Shown here: positions 17,738 through 26,245 of the stretch, one piece after another
Numbering within the stretch: the stretch's first letter is position 1
How the letters are laid out: each line of letters opens with the position of its first letter
Assembly: GCA_946478525.1 (NCBI GenBank)
Contig: CAMLCH010000002.1
Coordinates: 62,001-126,000 of the forward strand
Reading direction: 5' to 3'
DNA: 64,000 nucleotides
Source of the DNA: Snodgrassella alvi_G
GTDB lineage: Bacteria > Pseudomonadota > Gammaproteobacteria > Burkholderiales > Neisseriaceae
Translations under genes and position numbers: made by a program
The notes under the pieces: generated by a model
Databases searched by the model: none
What the model was told of the DNA's origin: nothing
The model's input: the letters and a program-made list of their open reading frames with translations, nothing else

Positions 17738-17911
17738 CTTCTGCGCAAATGATCGCTATTGATGCTCTATGTAGACAGTATGAATACAATCATCTCAAGT
17801 AATACTCTATACCGATATATTTACGAGAGGTTATTTTAACGTGAAAATTGACTTATCAACAATGTTAACCAAGCAGTTGTTGGTGAATAATGATGGTTTG
17901 TGTCAAGAAAC

Positions 17912-17942
17912 AAAAAAAAGGAAACCGAAGTTTCCTTTTTTT
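17912..17942. terminator. Terminator after rplT
   Basis: AAAAAAAGGAAAC, loop CGAA, GTTTCCTTTTTTT; 16 bases beyond the rplT stop. Symmetric, works on either strand. Confidence 0.85.
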
Positions 17943-17957
17943 AGCGGACAATCGTTT

Positions 17958-18314
17958 TTAAGCTAAAGCAGCTTTTGCTTGTGCTGCTAATTGTGCAAAT
18001 GCAGCCTGATCGAATACGGCCAAGTCAGCAAGTACTTTACGGTCGATTGCAATGGCTGCCTTTTTCAGACCATTCATAAATTTGCTGTAAGACAAACCAT
18101 TTTGGCGCGCAGCGGCATTAATACGTACAATCCATAATTGACGGAATTGACGTTTACGTTGACGACGGTCGCGATAGGCATATTGACCAGCCTTCATTAC
18201 CGCCTGTTTGGCGATGCGATAGACATTTTTACGACGACCGCGGTAGCCTTTAGCTAGCGCTATAACTTTTTTATGACGTGCACGAGCGGTAACACCACGT
18301 TTTACGCGAGGCAT
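17958..18314 (-). CDS. rplT: 50S ribosomal protein L20
   Basis: Early-assembly 23S rRNA-binding protein. The 118-aa length and the start MPRVKRGVTARARHKKVIAL, YRGRRKNVYRIAKQAV and FRQLWIVRINAAAR are diagnostic. The basic N-terminal arm (first ~60 residues) threads into rRNA; the globular C-terminal part follows. It lies 12 bases downstream of rpmI with AGGAG before the ATG. In many bacteria L20 represses its own operon through the leader upstream of rpmI. Confidence 0.98.
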   Translation of the reverse strand: MPRVKRGVTARARHKKVIALAKGYRGRRKNVYRIAKQAVMKAGQYAYRDRRQRKRQFRQLWIVRINAAARQNGLSYSKFMNGLKKAAIAIDRKVLADLAVFDQAAFAQLAAQAKAALA

Positions 18315-18326
18315 AATTTAAACTCC

Positions 18327-18524
18327 TTAAGCGTAGGGTAACATTTTGTGAATAGAAACCATATCGCGTTCGTTCACCATTGAGGTGCCACGCAGCTGGC
18401 GTTTATTTTTGGTGGTTTTTTTAGTCAGAATATGACGTTTGAACGCATGAGCGCGTTTTACACCACCGTTACCCAAAACTTTAAAGCGTTTTTTTGCGCT
18501 TGATTTGGTTTTCATTTTCGGCAT
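18327..18524 (-). CDS. rpmI: 50S ribosomal protein L35
   Basis: A 65-aa basic ribosomal protein, start MPKMKTKSSAKKRFKVLGNG, body HILTKKTTKNKRQLRG, ending HKMLPYA. Length and motif are exactly those of the family. It is the first gene of the rpmI-rplT unit driven by the promoter at 18650-18678, and has a GGAG-like SD before the ATG. Confidence 0.98.
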   Translation of the reverse strand: MPKMKTKSSAKKRFKVLGNGGVKRAHAFKRHILTKKTTKNKRQLRGTSMVNERDMVSIHKMLPYA

Positions 18525-18830
18525 GAGAAAACTCCATTGTTATTTGATCAGGCGAGGGGTGACTGTGTTCAGCACTTAAACCCACACACCACGGTTTTTG
18601 CCACTAAATTTACTTATTCGTGCGCAGTGGCTGATGCACGAAAACGGTAATTATAATCTACCAGTCTCATACTGACAACATACCGGTAGTAAAGAAAATC
18701 AATTTTAAGTGAGAAATAAACCTGTTTATTTGATCTTATTAACTCATGATTAATAATAAATCTGAGTTAAAGCATTATTTTGACTAAGCAGAATAAGGCT
18801 TTTAATGAGATAAATAAAAATAACTCGATA
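18525..18830. other. infC-rpmI spacer holding the rpmI promoter and a structured leader
   Basis: Contains the promoter at 18650-18678. Between it and rpmI about 120 bases of leader RNA can form a stem CGTGC / GCACG (plus-strand 18619-18641 region). This is where L20 autoregulation acts in other bacteria; binding here is inference. Confidence 0.45.
18650..18678 (-). promoter_or_regulatory. Sigma-70 promoter for rpmI-rplT
   Basis: On the minus strand TTGTCA (-35, 18673-18678), a 17-base spacer, and TATAAT (-10, 18650-18655): five of six and six of six consensus bases with ideal spacing, about 125 bases before the rpmI ATG. Confidence 0.75.
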
Positions 18831-19349
18831 TTATTTCTTTTTGGGGGCAATTATCATAACCATTTGGCGACCTTCCAGTTTGGGGAATTGCTCAACGGTG
18901 CCAATTTCGATTAGATCAGCTTGAATACGTTTCAGTAACTCTGCACCCAAATGCTGATGCGCCATTTCACGACCACGGAACCGTAAGGTAACTTTAACTT
19001 TGTCGCCATCGGTCAGAAAGCGGGTAATGTTGCGCATTTTAATCAGGTAATCACCCTGATCGGTACCAGGTCGGAATTTAATTTCTTTAACCTGAACCTG
19101 TTTCTGCTTTTTACGCTGTTCGTCACGTTTTTTGGATTGTTCGTATTTATATTTACCAAAATCCATTAATTTACAAACAGGTGGTTTGGCAGTAGGGGCA
19201 ATTTCTACCAGATCCACATCGTGTTCTTCAGCCAGTTTCATTGCCTGCTGAGTAGATACTACACCCAACTGTTCGCCAGTTGGACCGATCAAACGCACTT
19301 CTTTAATGGTGATTTCACCGTTGATGCGTGCTTCGCGTTCTTGAGCGAT
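18831..19349 (-). CDS. infC: Translation initiation factor IF-3 (ATC start codon)
   Basis: IF-3 binds the 30S subunit and controls start-codon fidelity. No ATG or GTG gives the full protein: the frame with IAQEREARINGEITIKEV continues upstream of the internal GTG (19298) to an ATC at 19347-19349 preceded by GGAG seven bases away. Starting there the product has 172 aa, the usual size, with the N-domain (QERE.RINGEI...RLIGPTGEQLG), linker (YEQSKKRDEQRKKQK) and C-domain (IKFRPGTDQGDYLIK..). Non-AUG starts (AUU/AUC) are a known feature of infC and underlie autoregulation by IF-3. Between thrS and rpmI. Confidence 0.92.
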   Translation of the reverse strand: MAQEREARINGEITIKEVRLIGPTGEQLGVVSTQQAMKLAEEHDVDLVEIAPTAKPPVCKLMDFGKYKYEQSKKRDEQRKKQKQVQVKEIKFRPGTDQGDYLIKMRNITRFLTDGDKVKVTLRFRGREMAHQHLGAELLKRIQADLIEIGTVEQFPKLEGRQMVMIIAPKKK

Positions 19350-19370
19350 GGTCGTACTCCTTAATTTAAG

Positions 19371-21278
19371 TTAATGAAGAGACAAGGCTTCCTGTTTCAG
19401 CTGGTCGATAAACGCATCGACATCAAGCTGACCCAGATCTTCTCCGCCACGTTTACGGACGGCAACCTTGTGGTCCTGTTTTTCTTTTTCGCCTATTACC
19501 AGTTGGTAGGGTAGGCGTTGCGTACTGTTATCTCGGATTTTGTATCCAATTTTCTCATTACGCAAGTCTAATTGTACACGGAAGCCTTCTGAGGTCAAAC
19601 GCTCAGCAAGCTGCTGACAATATTCAGTTTGAGCTTCGGTGATATTCATAATTACCATTTGCACCGGAGCAAGCCATAGTGGGAAAGCACCGGCATGATG
19701 TTCAATCAGAATGCCAATAAAGCGTTCTAAAGAACCAAGAATAGCTCGATGAAGCATGACTGGGCGAGCACGTTCATTTTCCTCGGTTACATATTCTGCA
19801 CCCAAGCGCTCTGGTAAAACAAAATCGAGCTGAATGGTGCCACATTGCCATGAGCGTCCCAGTGCGTCCTTGATGTGGTATTCCACTTTCGGACCATAAA
19901 ATGCGCCTTCTCCAGGCAATTCTTCCCAATTAACGTTACAAGCGGTTAATGCATCGCGTAATCCCTGTTCTGCTTTATCCCAGATAGCATCTGCACCTGC
20001 TCTTTTTTCCGGTCGTAATGATAATTTGATGGATACATCATTAAATTCGAACTGCTTATAAATACGCATAACCAGCTCGTTAAAAGCTTTGGCTTCACTC
20101 ACTATCTGATCTTCAGTACAGAAAATGTGAGCATCATCCTGAGTAAAACCGCGTACACGCATCAGTCCATGTAAAGCGCCGGAGGGTTCATTGCGATGAC
20201 AAGAACCGAATTCTGCTAAACGTAAGGGTAGATCGCGATATGAACGTAATCCCTGATTGAAAACTTGTACATGGCCGGGACAGTTCATTGGTTTAACGGC
20301 GTAAACACGTTTTTCAGATTCAGTGATAAACATGTTTTCTTTATAGTTATCCCAATGGCCTGATTTTTCCCACAAACTACGATCCATGATCATAGGGGTT
20401 TTGATTTCCTGATAACCAGCTGCAGATAATTCCCGACGCATGTGCTGTTCAATGATTTGCCATAATGACCAGCCTTTAGGGTGCCAGAACACCATACCCG
20501 GTGCTTCGTCTTGTAGATGGAATAAATCCATTTGTTTGGCTAATTTGCGATGATCACGTTTTTCGGCTTCTTCAATACGTTGCAAATAAGCATTCAGGTC
20601 CTCTTTACTTGCCCAAGCAGTACCATAAATGCGTTGTAGCTGTTCATTTTTAGCATCACCGCGCCAGTAGGCACCGGAAAGCTTAGTTAATTTGAAATTT
20701 TTTAAAAATCGTGTGTTAGGTACATGTGGCCCACGACACATATCAATATATTCCTGATGATAATATAAGCCCATGGCTTTTTCATCAGGCATATCATCAA
20801 CGAGTCGCAACTTATAATCTTCATGACGTTGTTTGAAGATGTTTATGACTTCATTACGAGGGATAACTTTTTTGATGACATCATAGTTTTGTGCAATCAA
20901 TTCTTTCATGCGTGTTTCGATTGCGGCTATATCTTCAGGAGTGAAAGGACGCTCATAAGAAATGTCATAATAAAAACCATCTTCAATGACTGGCCCAATC
21001 ACCATTTTTGCTTCTGGGTAAAGCTGTTTAACAGCATGACCAATAAGGTGAGCACATGAGTGACGAATGATTTCGACACCTTCTTCGTCTTTAGCTGTAA
21101 TGATACTAATGCTGGCATCTTCGCTGACAATATCACAAGTATCGACAAGCTTACCGTTGATTTTCCCAGCAATTGCGGCTTTTGCTAAGCCTGCACCAAT
21201 GGAAGCGGCTATTTCGGCGATACTTAATGGCGCTTCAAATTGACGGACAGAACCGTCGGGCAGGGTAATGTTTAACAT
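19371..21278 (-). CDS. thrS: Threonyl-tRNA synthetase
   Basis: Class II enzyme charging tRNA-Thr. The 635-aa length is standard. Domain order: TGS (1-62), editing domain with HSCAHLIGHAVKQLYP near residue 73, catalytic core with zinc-binding MNCPGHVQVF (Cys ~334) and motif 2 AEFGSCHRNEPSGALHGLMRV, and C-terminal anticodon-binding domain (~535-635). It leads the minus-strand translation block, with infC starting 21 bases downstream, the classic thrS-infC arrangement. The cognate tRNA-Thr(CGT) is encoded at 1680. Confidence 0.98.
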   Translation of the reverse strand: MLNITLPDGSVRQFEAPLSIAEIAASIGAGLAKAAIAGKINGKLVDTCDIVSEDASISIITAKDEEGVEIIRHSCAHLIGHAVKQLYPEAKMVIGPVIEDGFYYDISYERPFTPEDIAAIETRMKELIAQNYDVIKKVIPRNEVINIFKQRHEDYKLRLVDDMPDEKAMGLYYHQEYIDMCRGPHVPNTRFLKNFKLTKLSGAYWRGDAKNEQLQRIYGTAWASKEDLNAYLQRIEEAEKRDHRKLAKQMDLFHLQDEAPGMVFWHPKGWSLWQIIEQHMRRELSAAGYQEIKTPMIMDRSLWEKSGHWDNYKENMFITESEKRVYAVKPMNCPGHVQVFNQGLRSYRDLPLRLAEFGSCHRNEPSGALHGLMRVRGFTQDDAHIFCTEDQIVSEAKAFNELVMRIYKQFEFNDVSIKLSLRPEKRAGADAIWDKAEQGLRDALTACNVNWEELPGEGAFYGPKVEYHIKDALGRSWQCGTIQLDFVLPERLGAEYVTEENERARPVMLHRAILGSLERFIGILIEHHAGAFPLWLAPVQMVIMNITEAQTEYCQQLAERLTSEGFRVQLDLRNEKIGYKIRDNSTQRLPYQLVIGEKEKQDHKVAVRKRGGEDLGQLDVDAFIDQLKQEALSLH

Positions 21279-21477
21279 GCATACTCCACAAATAACAGAC
21301 CGCTCGCTTTAATACAAGTGAGAAAATCGGATAACTGCTTTGATTTTAGTTATAAATAATGACTAATGCCAATAGCAAATGACATATGTTGATGTGCAAT
21401 TGCTATTTAAAAGTTTAATTTTAACGATTTGAATTTTGCTTGGCAATGCTTCTGAGACTAATTACGTTGGTTTCCGC

Positions 21478-21483
21478 TATAAT
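21478..21483 (+). promoter_or_regulatory. -10 element of tgt
   Basis: TATAAT within CCGCTATAATGCG, 40 bases before the tgt ATG; no convincing -35 at proper distance. Confidence 0.45.
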
Positions 21484-21522
21484 GCGACAGTTAGACATGG
21501 GTAATTGTTAGAGTTGGTTTAT

Positions 21523-22638
21523 ATGCTTAATTTTACTTTACATCGTACTGATGGGCATGCCCGACGCGGTACGCTGGAATTGAATCATGGCAAGGTTGAA
21601 ACACCTGTATTTATGCCGGTTGGTACTTATGGTTCTGTAAAAGCCATGTCGCCGCGAAATTTGGACGAAATTAAAGCTCAGATCATCTTAGGAAACACTT
21701 TCCATCTGTGGTTGCGACCGGGATTAGAGGTAATTGGCGATTTCGGTGGTTTGCATGATTTCATTGGCTGGAATAAACCTATTCTGACAGATTCTGGCGG
21801 ATTTCAGGTATTCTCTTTAGCGCAAATGCGTAAATTGACCGAAGAAGGCTGCACGTTCAGAAGTCCGATTAATGGTAATAAGTTGTTTTTATCACCAGAA
21901 ATATCTATGCAGATTCAAACAGTATTAAATTCTGATATTGTGATGCAATTAGATGAATGTCCAGATGGAAATGTTGATTTTTACGAAGCCCAGAAATCTT
22001 TGCGAATGAGTTTACGCTGGGCAGAACGCAGTAAAAATGAGTTTGAACGCTTAAATAATCCAAATGCGCTTTTTGGTATTGTACAAGGTGGCATGTATGA
22101 AGAATTACGCGAAGAATCTTTAGCTGGTCTGGAAGAAATCGGATTTCCCGGATTGTCTATTGGTGGGTTGTCAGTAGGAGAACCAAAACCGGAAATGTAC
22201 CGTATTCTTCGTGCTATTGGACCGAAGTTGCCGCAACATAAACCGCATTATCTGATGGGGGTGGGTACGCCGGAAGATTTGGTATATGGTGTTTCATGTG
22301 GTGTGGATATGTTTGATTGTGTGATGCCAACGCGCAATGCCCGCAATGGCTGGTTGTTTACCAGATTCGGTGATGTGAAAATCCGTAATGCCAAGTACCG
22401 TCATGATCAGCGACCTTTGGATGAAAGTTGTGACTGTTATACCTGTAAACATTTCAGTCGCGCCTATCTGCATCATTTGCAAAGGGTAGGCGAGATTTTA
22501 GGCGCGCAGTTAAATACTATTCACAATCTGCGGTATTATCAGGTTCTGACAGCTGAAATGCGACTTGCTATTGATGCTGGTGCTTTTAGCGAATTTAAGA
22601 CACGTTTTCACGCTGATCGGGCTTTAGGGGTGCTATAG
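21523..22638 (+). CDS. tgt: tRNA-guanine transglycosylase (queuine biosynthesis)
   Basis: Exchanges G34 for preQ1 in GUN-anticodon tRNAs. The frame opens earlier (TTG at 21505), but the ATG at 21523 gives MLNFTLHRTDGHARRG, the family start, and 371 aa. Visible: substrate loop DSGGFQVFSLA (~residue 90), GGLSVGEPK, the nucleophile Asp region CGVDMFDCVMPTRNARNG (~260), and the zinc site CDCYTCKHFSRAYLHH (~305). Divergent from thrS, 103 bases before argH. Confidence 0.97.
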   Translation: MLNFTLHRTDGHARRGTLELNHGKVETPVFMPVGTYGSVKAMSPRNLDEIKAQIILGNTFHLWLRPGLEVIGDFGGLHDFIGWNKPILTDSGGFQVFSLAQMRKLTEEGCTFRSPINGNKLFLSPEISMQIQTVLNSDIVMQLDECPDGNVDFYEAQKSLRMSLRWAERSKNEFERLNNPNALFGIVQGGMYEELREESLAGLEEIGFPGLSIGGLSVGEPKPEMYRILRAIGPKLPQHKPHYLMGVGTPEDLVYGVSCGVDMFDCVMPTRNARNGWLFTRFGDVKIRNAKYRHDQRPLDESCDCYTCKHFSRAYLHHLQRVGEILGAQLNTIHNLRYYQVLTAEMRLAIDAGAFSEFKTRFHADRALGVL

Positions 22639-22741
22639 TTATATTGTTGATTTATTTTAGACACAGAATTGATGAATTAAATATCTTAGCTGCTAATTTA
22701 TAGCAGAATGTTGGAAAAGTTTCGATAACTGGAGTTGGGGA

Positions 22742-24124
22742 ATGAGTAAAAAAAACTGGTCTGGTCGTTTTCATGAACCGGTAAGTGAGTTGGTCAAGCA
22801 ATACACCGCGTCAATTACATTTGATAAGCGTTTAGCAAAATATGATATACAAGGGTCGTTGGCACATGCACAAATGTTACAGCAGGCAGGAATCATAAAT
22901 GCTGAAGATTTAAGTGCAATTCAGGCTGGTATGCAGGAAATTTTGCAGGAAATTGATGGCGGGCGAATTAACTGGTCAATAGATTTGGAAGATGTTCACA
23001 TGAATGTGGAGCATTTATTGACTCAGAAAATTGGCGATGCCGGTAAACGTTTGCATACAGGACGCAGTCGTAATGATCAGGTAGCAACTGATATCAGATT
23101 ATGGTTGCGGGATGAAATTGATGCAATTGTTACCTTAATAAAAGAATTACAAACCACTTTAATTGATCTGGCAGAAGAAAATGCTGCAGTTGTCATGCCC
23201 GGTTTTACTCATATGCAGGTCGCTCAGCCAGTTAGTTTTGGGCATCATATGCTTGCTTATGTTGAAATGTTGGGCAGAGATTATGAGCGAATGCTGGATT
23301 GTCGCCATCGTGTTAATCGAATGCCTCTGGGCGCAGCAGCTCTGGCAGGAACTACCTTCCCTATTCAACGGGAATATACTGCTGAGTTATTAGGATTTGA
23401 AGCAGTATGTCAAAATTCTTTGGATGCAGTTTCAGATCGGGATTTTGCCATAGAATTTACTGCTGCCGCCGCCATTCTGATGATGCATTTGTCTCGTTTG
23501 AGTGAAGAACTAATCTACTGGATGAGCCCGCGTTTTGATTTTATTGATTTAGCTGACCGGTTTTGTACTGGTTCAAGTATTATGCCACAAAAGAAAAATC
23601 CAGATGTTCCCGAGCTGGTACGTGGTAAAACAGGCAGAGTTGTCGGGCATTTACTAGGGTTGGTTACTTTAATGAAGTCACAACCTTTGGCCTATAACAA
23701 GGATAATCAGGAAGATAAAGAACCATTATTTGATACGGTTAATACACTAGTTGATACGCTACGAATTTATGCTGAAATGATGCGTGGCGTCACGGTGAAA
23801 CCTGAAAATATGCGTAATGCTGTTTTGCAAGGATATGCTACAGCGACTGATTTAGCCGATTATCTGGTAAAAAAGGGCTTGCCATTTCGAGATAGTCATG
23901 AAGTTGTCGCACGAGCAGTTCGTCTGGCCGAAGAGCAAAAATGCGACCTGAGTGATTTGTCACTAAATGTATTGCAGTCTTTTTCCGAGCTAATTAAAGA
24001 TGATGTTTATGAGGTTTTAACCCCTGAAGGTAGTCTTAATGCGCGCAATCATATCGGTGGCACAGCGCCTGCGCAGGTTATAGCACAAATAGCACGCTGG
24101 CGTGAGATTTTAAGTGCAAATTGA
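22742..24124 (+). CDS. argH: Argininosuccinate lyase
   Basis: Splits argininosuccinate to arginine and fumarate, the last step of arginine synthesis. The 460-aa length fits the fumarase/aspartase superfamily. Signatures are the SRNDQVATD block (residues ~111), FTHMQVAQPVSFGHH (~155), and the catalytic serine loop GSSIMPQKKNPD (~278). A strong GGAGTTGGGG SD precedes the ATG. Monocistronic with its own terminator; no other arg genes in the window. Confidence 0.98.
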   Translation: MSKKNWSGRFHEPVSELVKQYTASITFDKRLAKYDIQGSLAHAQMLQQAGIINAEDLSAIQAGMQEILQEIDGGRINWSIDLEDVHMNVEHLLTQKIGDAGKRLHTGRSRNDQVATDIRLWLRDEIDAIVTLIKELQTTLIDLAEENAAVVMPGFTHMQVAQPVSFGHHMLAYVEMLGRDYERMLDCRHRVNRMPLGAAALAGTTFPIQREYTAELLGFEAVCQNSLDAVSDRDFAIEFTAAAAILMMHLSRLSEELIYWMSPRFDFIDLADRFCTGSSIMPQKKNPDVPELVRGKTGRVVGHLLGLVTLMKSQPLAYNKDNQEDKEPLFDTVNTLVDTLRIYAEMMRGVTVKPENMRNAVLQGYATATDLADYLVKKGLPFRDSHEVVARAVRLAEEQKCDLSDLSLNVLQSFSELIKDDVYEVLTPEGSLNARNHIGGTAPAQVIAQIARWREILSAN

Positions 24125-24758
24125 TTCGACTAAATTAATTATTTGATGAGTAGTACTAATATTGATTGATGATTGAAATATTAATATTAGCTCCCCAAGT
24201 GAAAGAATTTGCTCACTTATAAAATTTAGAAGATAAAACTGTAGGAATGAGAAATTAAGACTATTCCTACAGTTTTTTTATGACTGAAAAACAACTTTAT
24301 TCAAAATACTTATTTTAAAATTTTTTTGAGCATTAGAATTTGATTCATGCTGAACTAAATGATAAGCAAGTGAAAATAATTTAAATTAAAGCTGAAATTG
24401 TAAATGTTTATATTAATAAATTGTTTTCAGTTATTTAATGCGCTAACTCAAGCTATAAACTATTTTATTGACAATGATATTATTATTTTTTTTATAAAAA
24501 AATAATAAAAAATAGCTATATGAAATAATTAAGCTATAAGCAGTGTTCAAGAATATAATCATACTACAATTTTAACAATATTCTAATACTCATCTATCAT
24601 GTAGTATAGATTTACTAATATTTATTTTCAAAATTAATTCGTTAAATTATTCTGTAATTTATTAAATTATGGTTATATGGTTTAATATGATTTACAATAA
24701 TACTGTTTTTTAAATTTATGTAATAGTATTTATTATTTATATTTTAAGTGGGTAGAGT
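24125..24758. other. Long A/T-rich gap before the lipoprotein cluster
   Basis: Besides the argH terminator it contains only very A/T-rich sequence; no open frame above about 40 codons with an SD. The promoter of the first lipoprotein gene must lie near its right end (TACAAT at about 24693 is one possible -10). Confidence 0.5.
24235..24280 (+). terminator. Terminator of argH
   Basis: AAAACTGTAGGAAT and ATTCCTACAGTTTTTTT, a perfect 14-bp stem with a 14-base loop followed by a U-run, 110 bases past argH. Confidence 0.8.
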
Positions 24759-25940
24759 ATGAAGTTTAGATTTGGCAAGATAATTGCAGTATTGGCTGTA
24801 GCTGGAATAGTTGCAGCATGTAATAATAAAGCGGTTGACACTGCACCAGATAAGTTGGTGCGGGATGGCCTGCAAAAAATGTCGACTCAGGATAATAAAT
24901 TTAATTTCAGTGGAACGGCTAAATTGGAGTTCGATTCCAGTTCAGATTCAGTAAAAGTAAATAAAAATTCTGTCGCTCAATCAGAACAAGCCAGCCAGAC
25001 TGTAGCCGGATCTGATATTAATACTTCCACAGAAGTTAGAACCAATCCATATTCTTCAAAATCATATTATCAGGATTTTTTAAAATATATTAGTTCTTCT
25101 TTTACAATAAATTTTACTGGTGCAGTAGATTTTTCAAAAGGCAAAGTGGAAATAGTACCTGAATATCGATATGAAGCCAAAAATGCGCTGAGTACATTTA
25201 AATTTCCAATACAGGTCGATGTTACTAAATTGAGAATTTATATTGATGCTTCTGCGATAACGAATTTTACAGATACTATGATGAAGTCAACTTATCCTTC
25301 CAAAGTTGTTGGCGATCGCTATATTTTATTGGCAGCTCCTCAGGATAGAGTACAGCATTTGCCAATTGGTGATTTAATCAAAGATCTACCTAAAGCAATG
25401 GATGATGGTTTTGCCTCAATTGATCCAAAGTCTTTTGCTAAGGTCAATATTGATGATTATGGTAAAAAAGTAAATGCTAAATATCAGGTTAAATTGAATA
25501 CCACTATGAAGGGAAGTACCAAAACAACAGTCGCTATGTTGGACAGTTTAAGTAAAGCTTTACAACAACAGGGACAGGAAGCTACGGTTAAAAAAGGGCA
25601 GTATCAGCAGCAGGACTATATGGTATTAAAACAATTTGTTGATAATATGAGTAGTTTTTACAAACATAATCTGGATGAAAATAGTTCTTCCGGTCGATAT
25701 AGTGAAATGTTGAAACAATTCGAAAAAATGTCAATGATTTACGATTATTATTTTGACGAAAAAGGACGTATTGTTGCCATGCGAGGTAAAATTCAATTGG
25801 GCTCTGGCATTGATGGTCAATTTGGTGGAAATTTAAGTGTTATTTTAGAGAAAAAAATTGATTACTCGACACCTAAATTTACTATGGAACCTAACGAGCA
25901 GAATACATACAATATCAGATCACATTTAGGTTTGAATTAA
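24759..25940 (+). CDS. Lipoprotein of a tandem paralogous family, copy 1 (393 aa)
   Basis: Unknown function. An N-terminal lipoprotein signal (hydrophobic VLAVAGIVAAC, lipidated Cys21) predicts outer-membrane anchoring. Shared with the two following genes are PDKLVRDGLQ after the signal, FNFSGTAKLEF, FTGAVDFSKGKVEIVPEYRY (~residue 120-140), LPIGDLIKDLPKAMDDGFAS (~205-225) and YYFDEKGRIVAMRG (~328). The repeated beta-strand pattern resembles LppX/LolB-like shells that bind lipids, but this is only a shape guess. SD GGGTAGAG six bases before the ATG. It is the most divergent of the three copies and lacks the acidic inserts. Confidence 0.8.
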   Translation: MKFRFGKIIAVLAVAGIVAACNNKAVDTAPDKLVRDGLQKMSTQDNKFNFSGTAKLEFDSSSDSVKVNKNSVAQSEQASQTVAGSDINTSTEVRTNPYSSKSYYQDFLKYISSSFTINFTGAVDFSKGKVEIVPEYRYEAKNALSTFKFPIQVDVTKLRIYIDASAITNFTDTMMKSTYPSKVVGDRYILLAAPQDRVQHLPIGDLIKDLPKAMDDGFASIDPKSFAKVNIDDYGKKVNAKYQVKLNTTMKGSTKTTVAMLDSLSKALQQQGQEATVKKGQYQQQDYMVLKQFVDNMSSFYKHNLDENSSSGRYSEMLKQFEKMSMIYDYYFDEKGRIVAMRGKIQLGSGIDGQFGGNLSVILEKKIDYSTPKFTMEPNEQNTYNIRSHLGLN

Positions 25941-25966
25941 TTTAACTATTCTTGTAAGAAAATATT

Positions 25967-25998
25967 AAAAACCAGTGCATTACATGTGCTGGTTTTTA
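25967..25998 (+). terminator. Terminator of lipoprotein copy 1
   Basis: AAAAACCAGTGCA, loop TTACA, TGTGCTGGTTTTT (one G-U pair), 27 bases past the stop; so copy 1 is transcribed separately from copy 2. Confidence 0.75.
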
Positions 25999-26245
25999 GT
26001 ATTGAATTACATTTTATTTTGACATAACAGTAATTACACTAATTAATTCTTGCTTATAATCAGTTTACCTAGGGTTATGACTTAAAATATAGTTACACGT
26101 TTCAATATACATATAACTCAAGAAAAATCGAAAAATATTAATTTTATGTAATAAAGTGATTAATAAAATATTGATAATTTCTTAAACTAAATACTATATA
26201 AAATTGGCAATATTTAATTAAATCTTAAATTTAAAAGGGATAAAT

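Noticed and set aside
26019..26060. TTGACA and TATAAT before lipoprotein copy 2
   Set aside because: Spacing is 30 bases, too long for one sigma-70 promoter; TATAAT alone might still be used.
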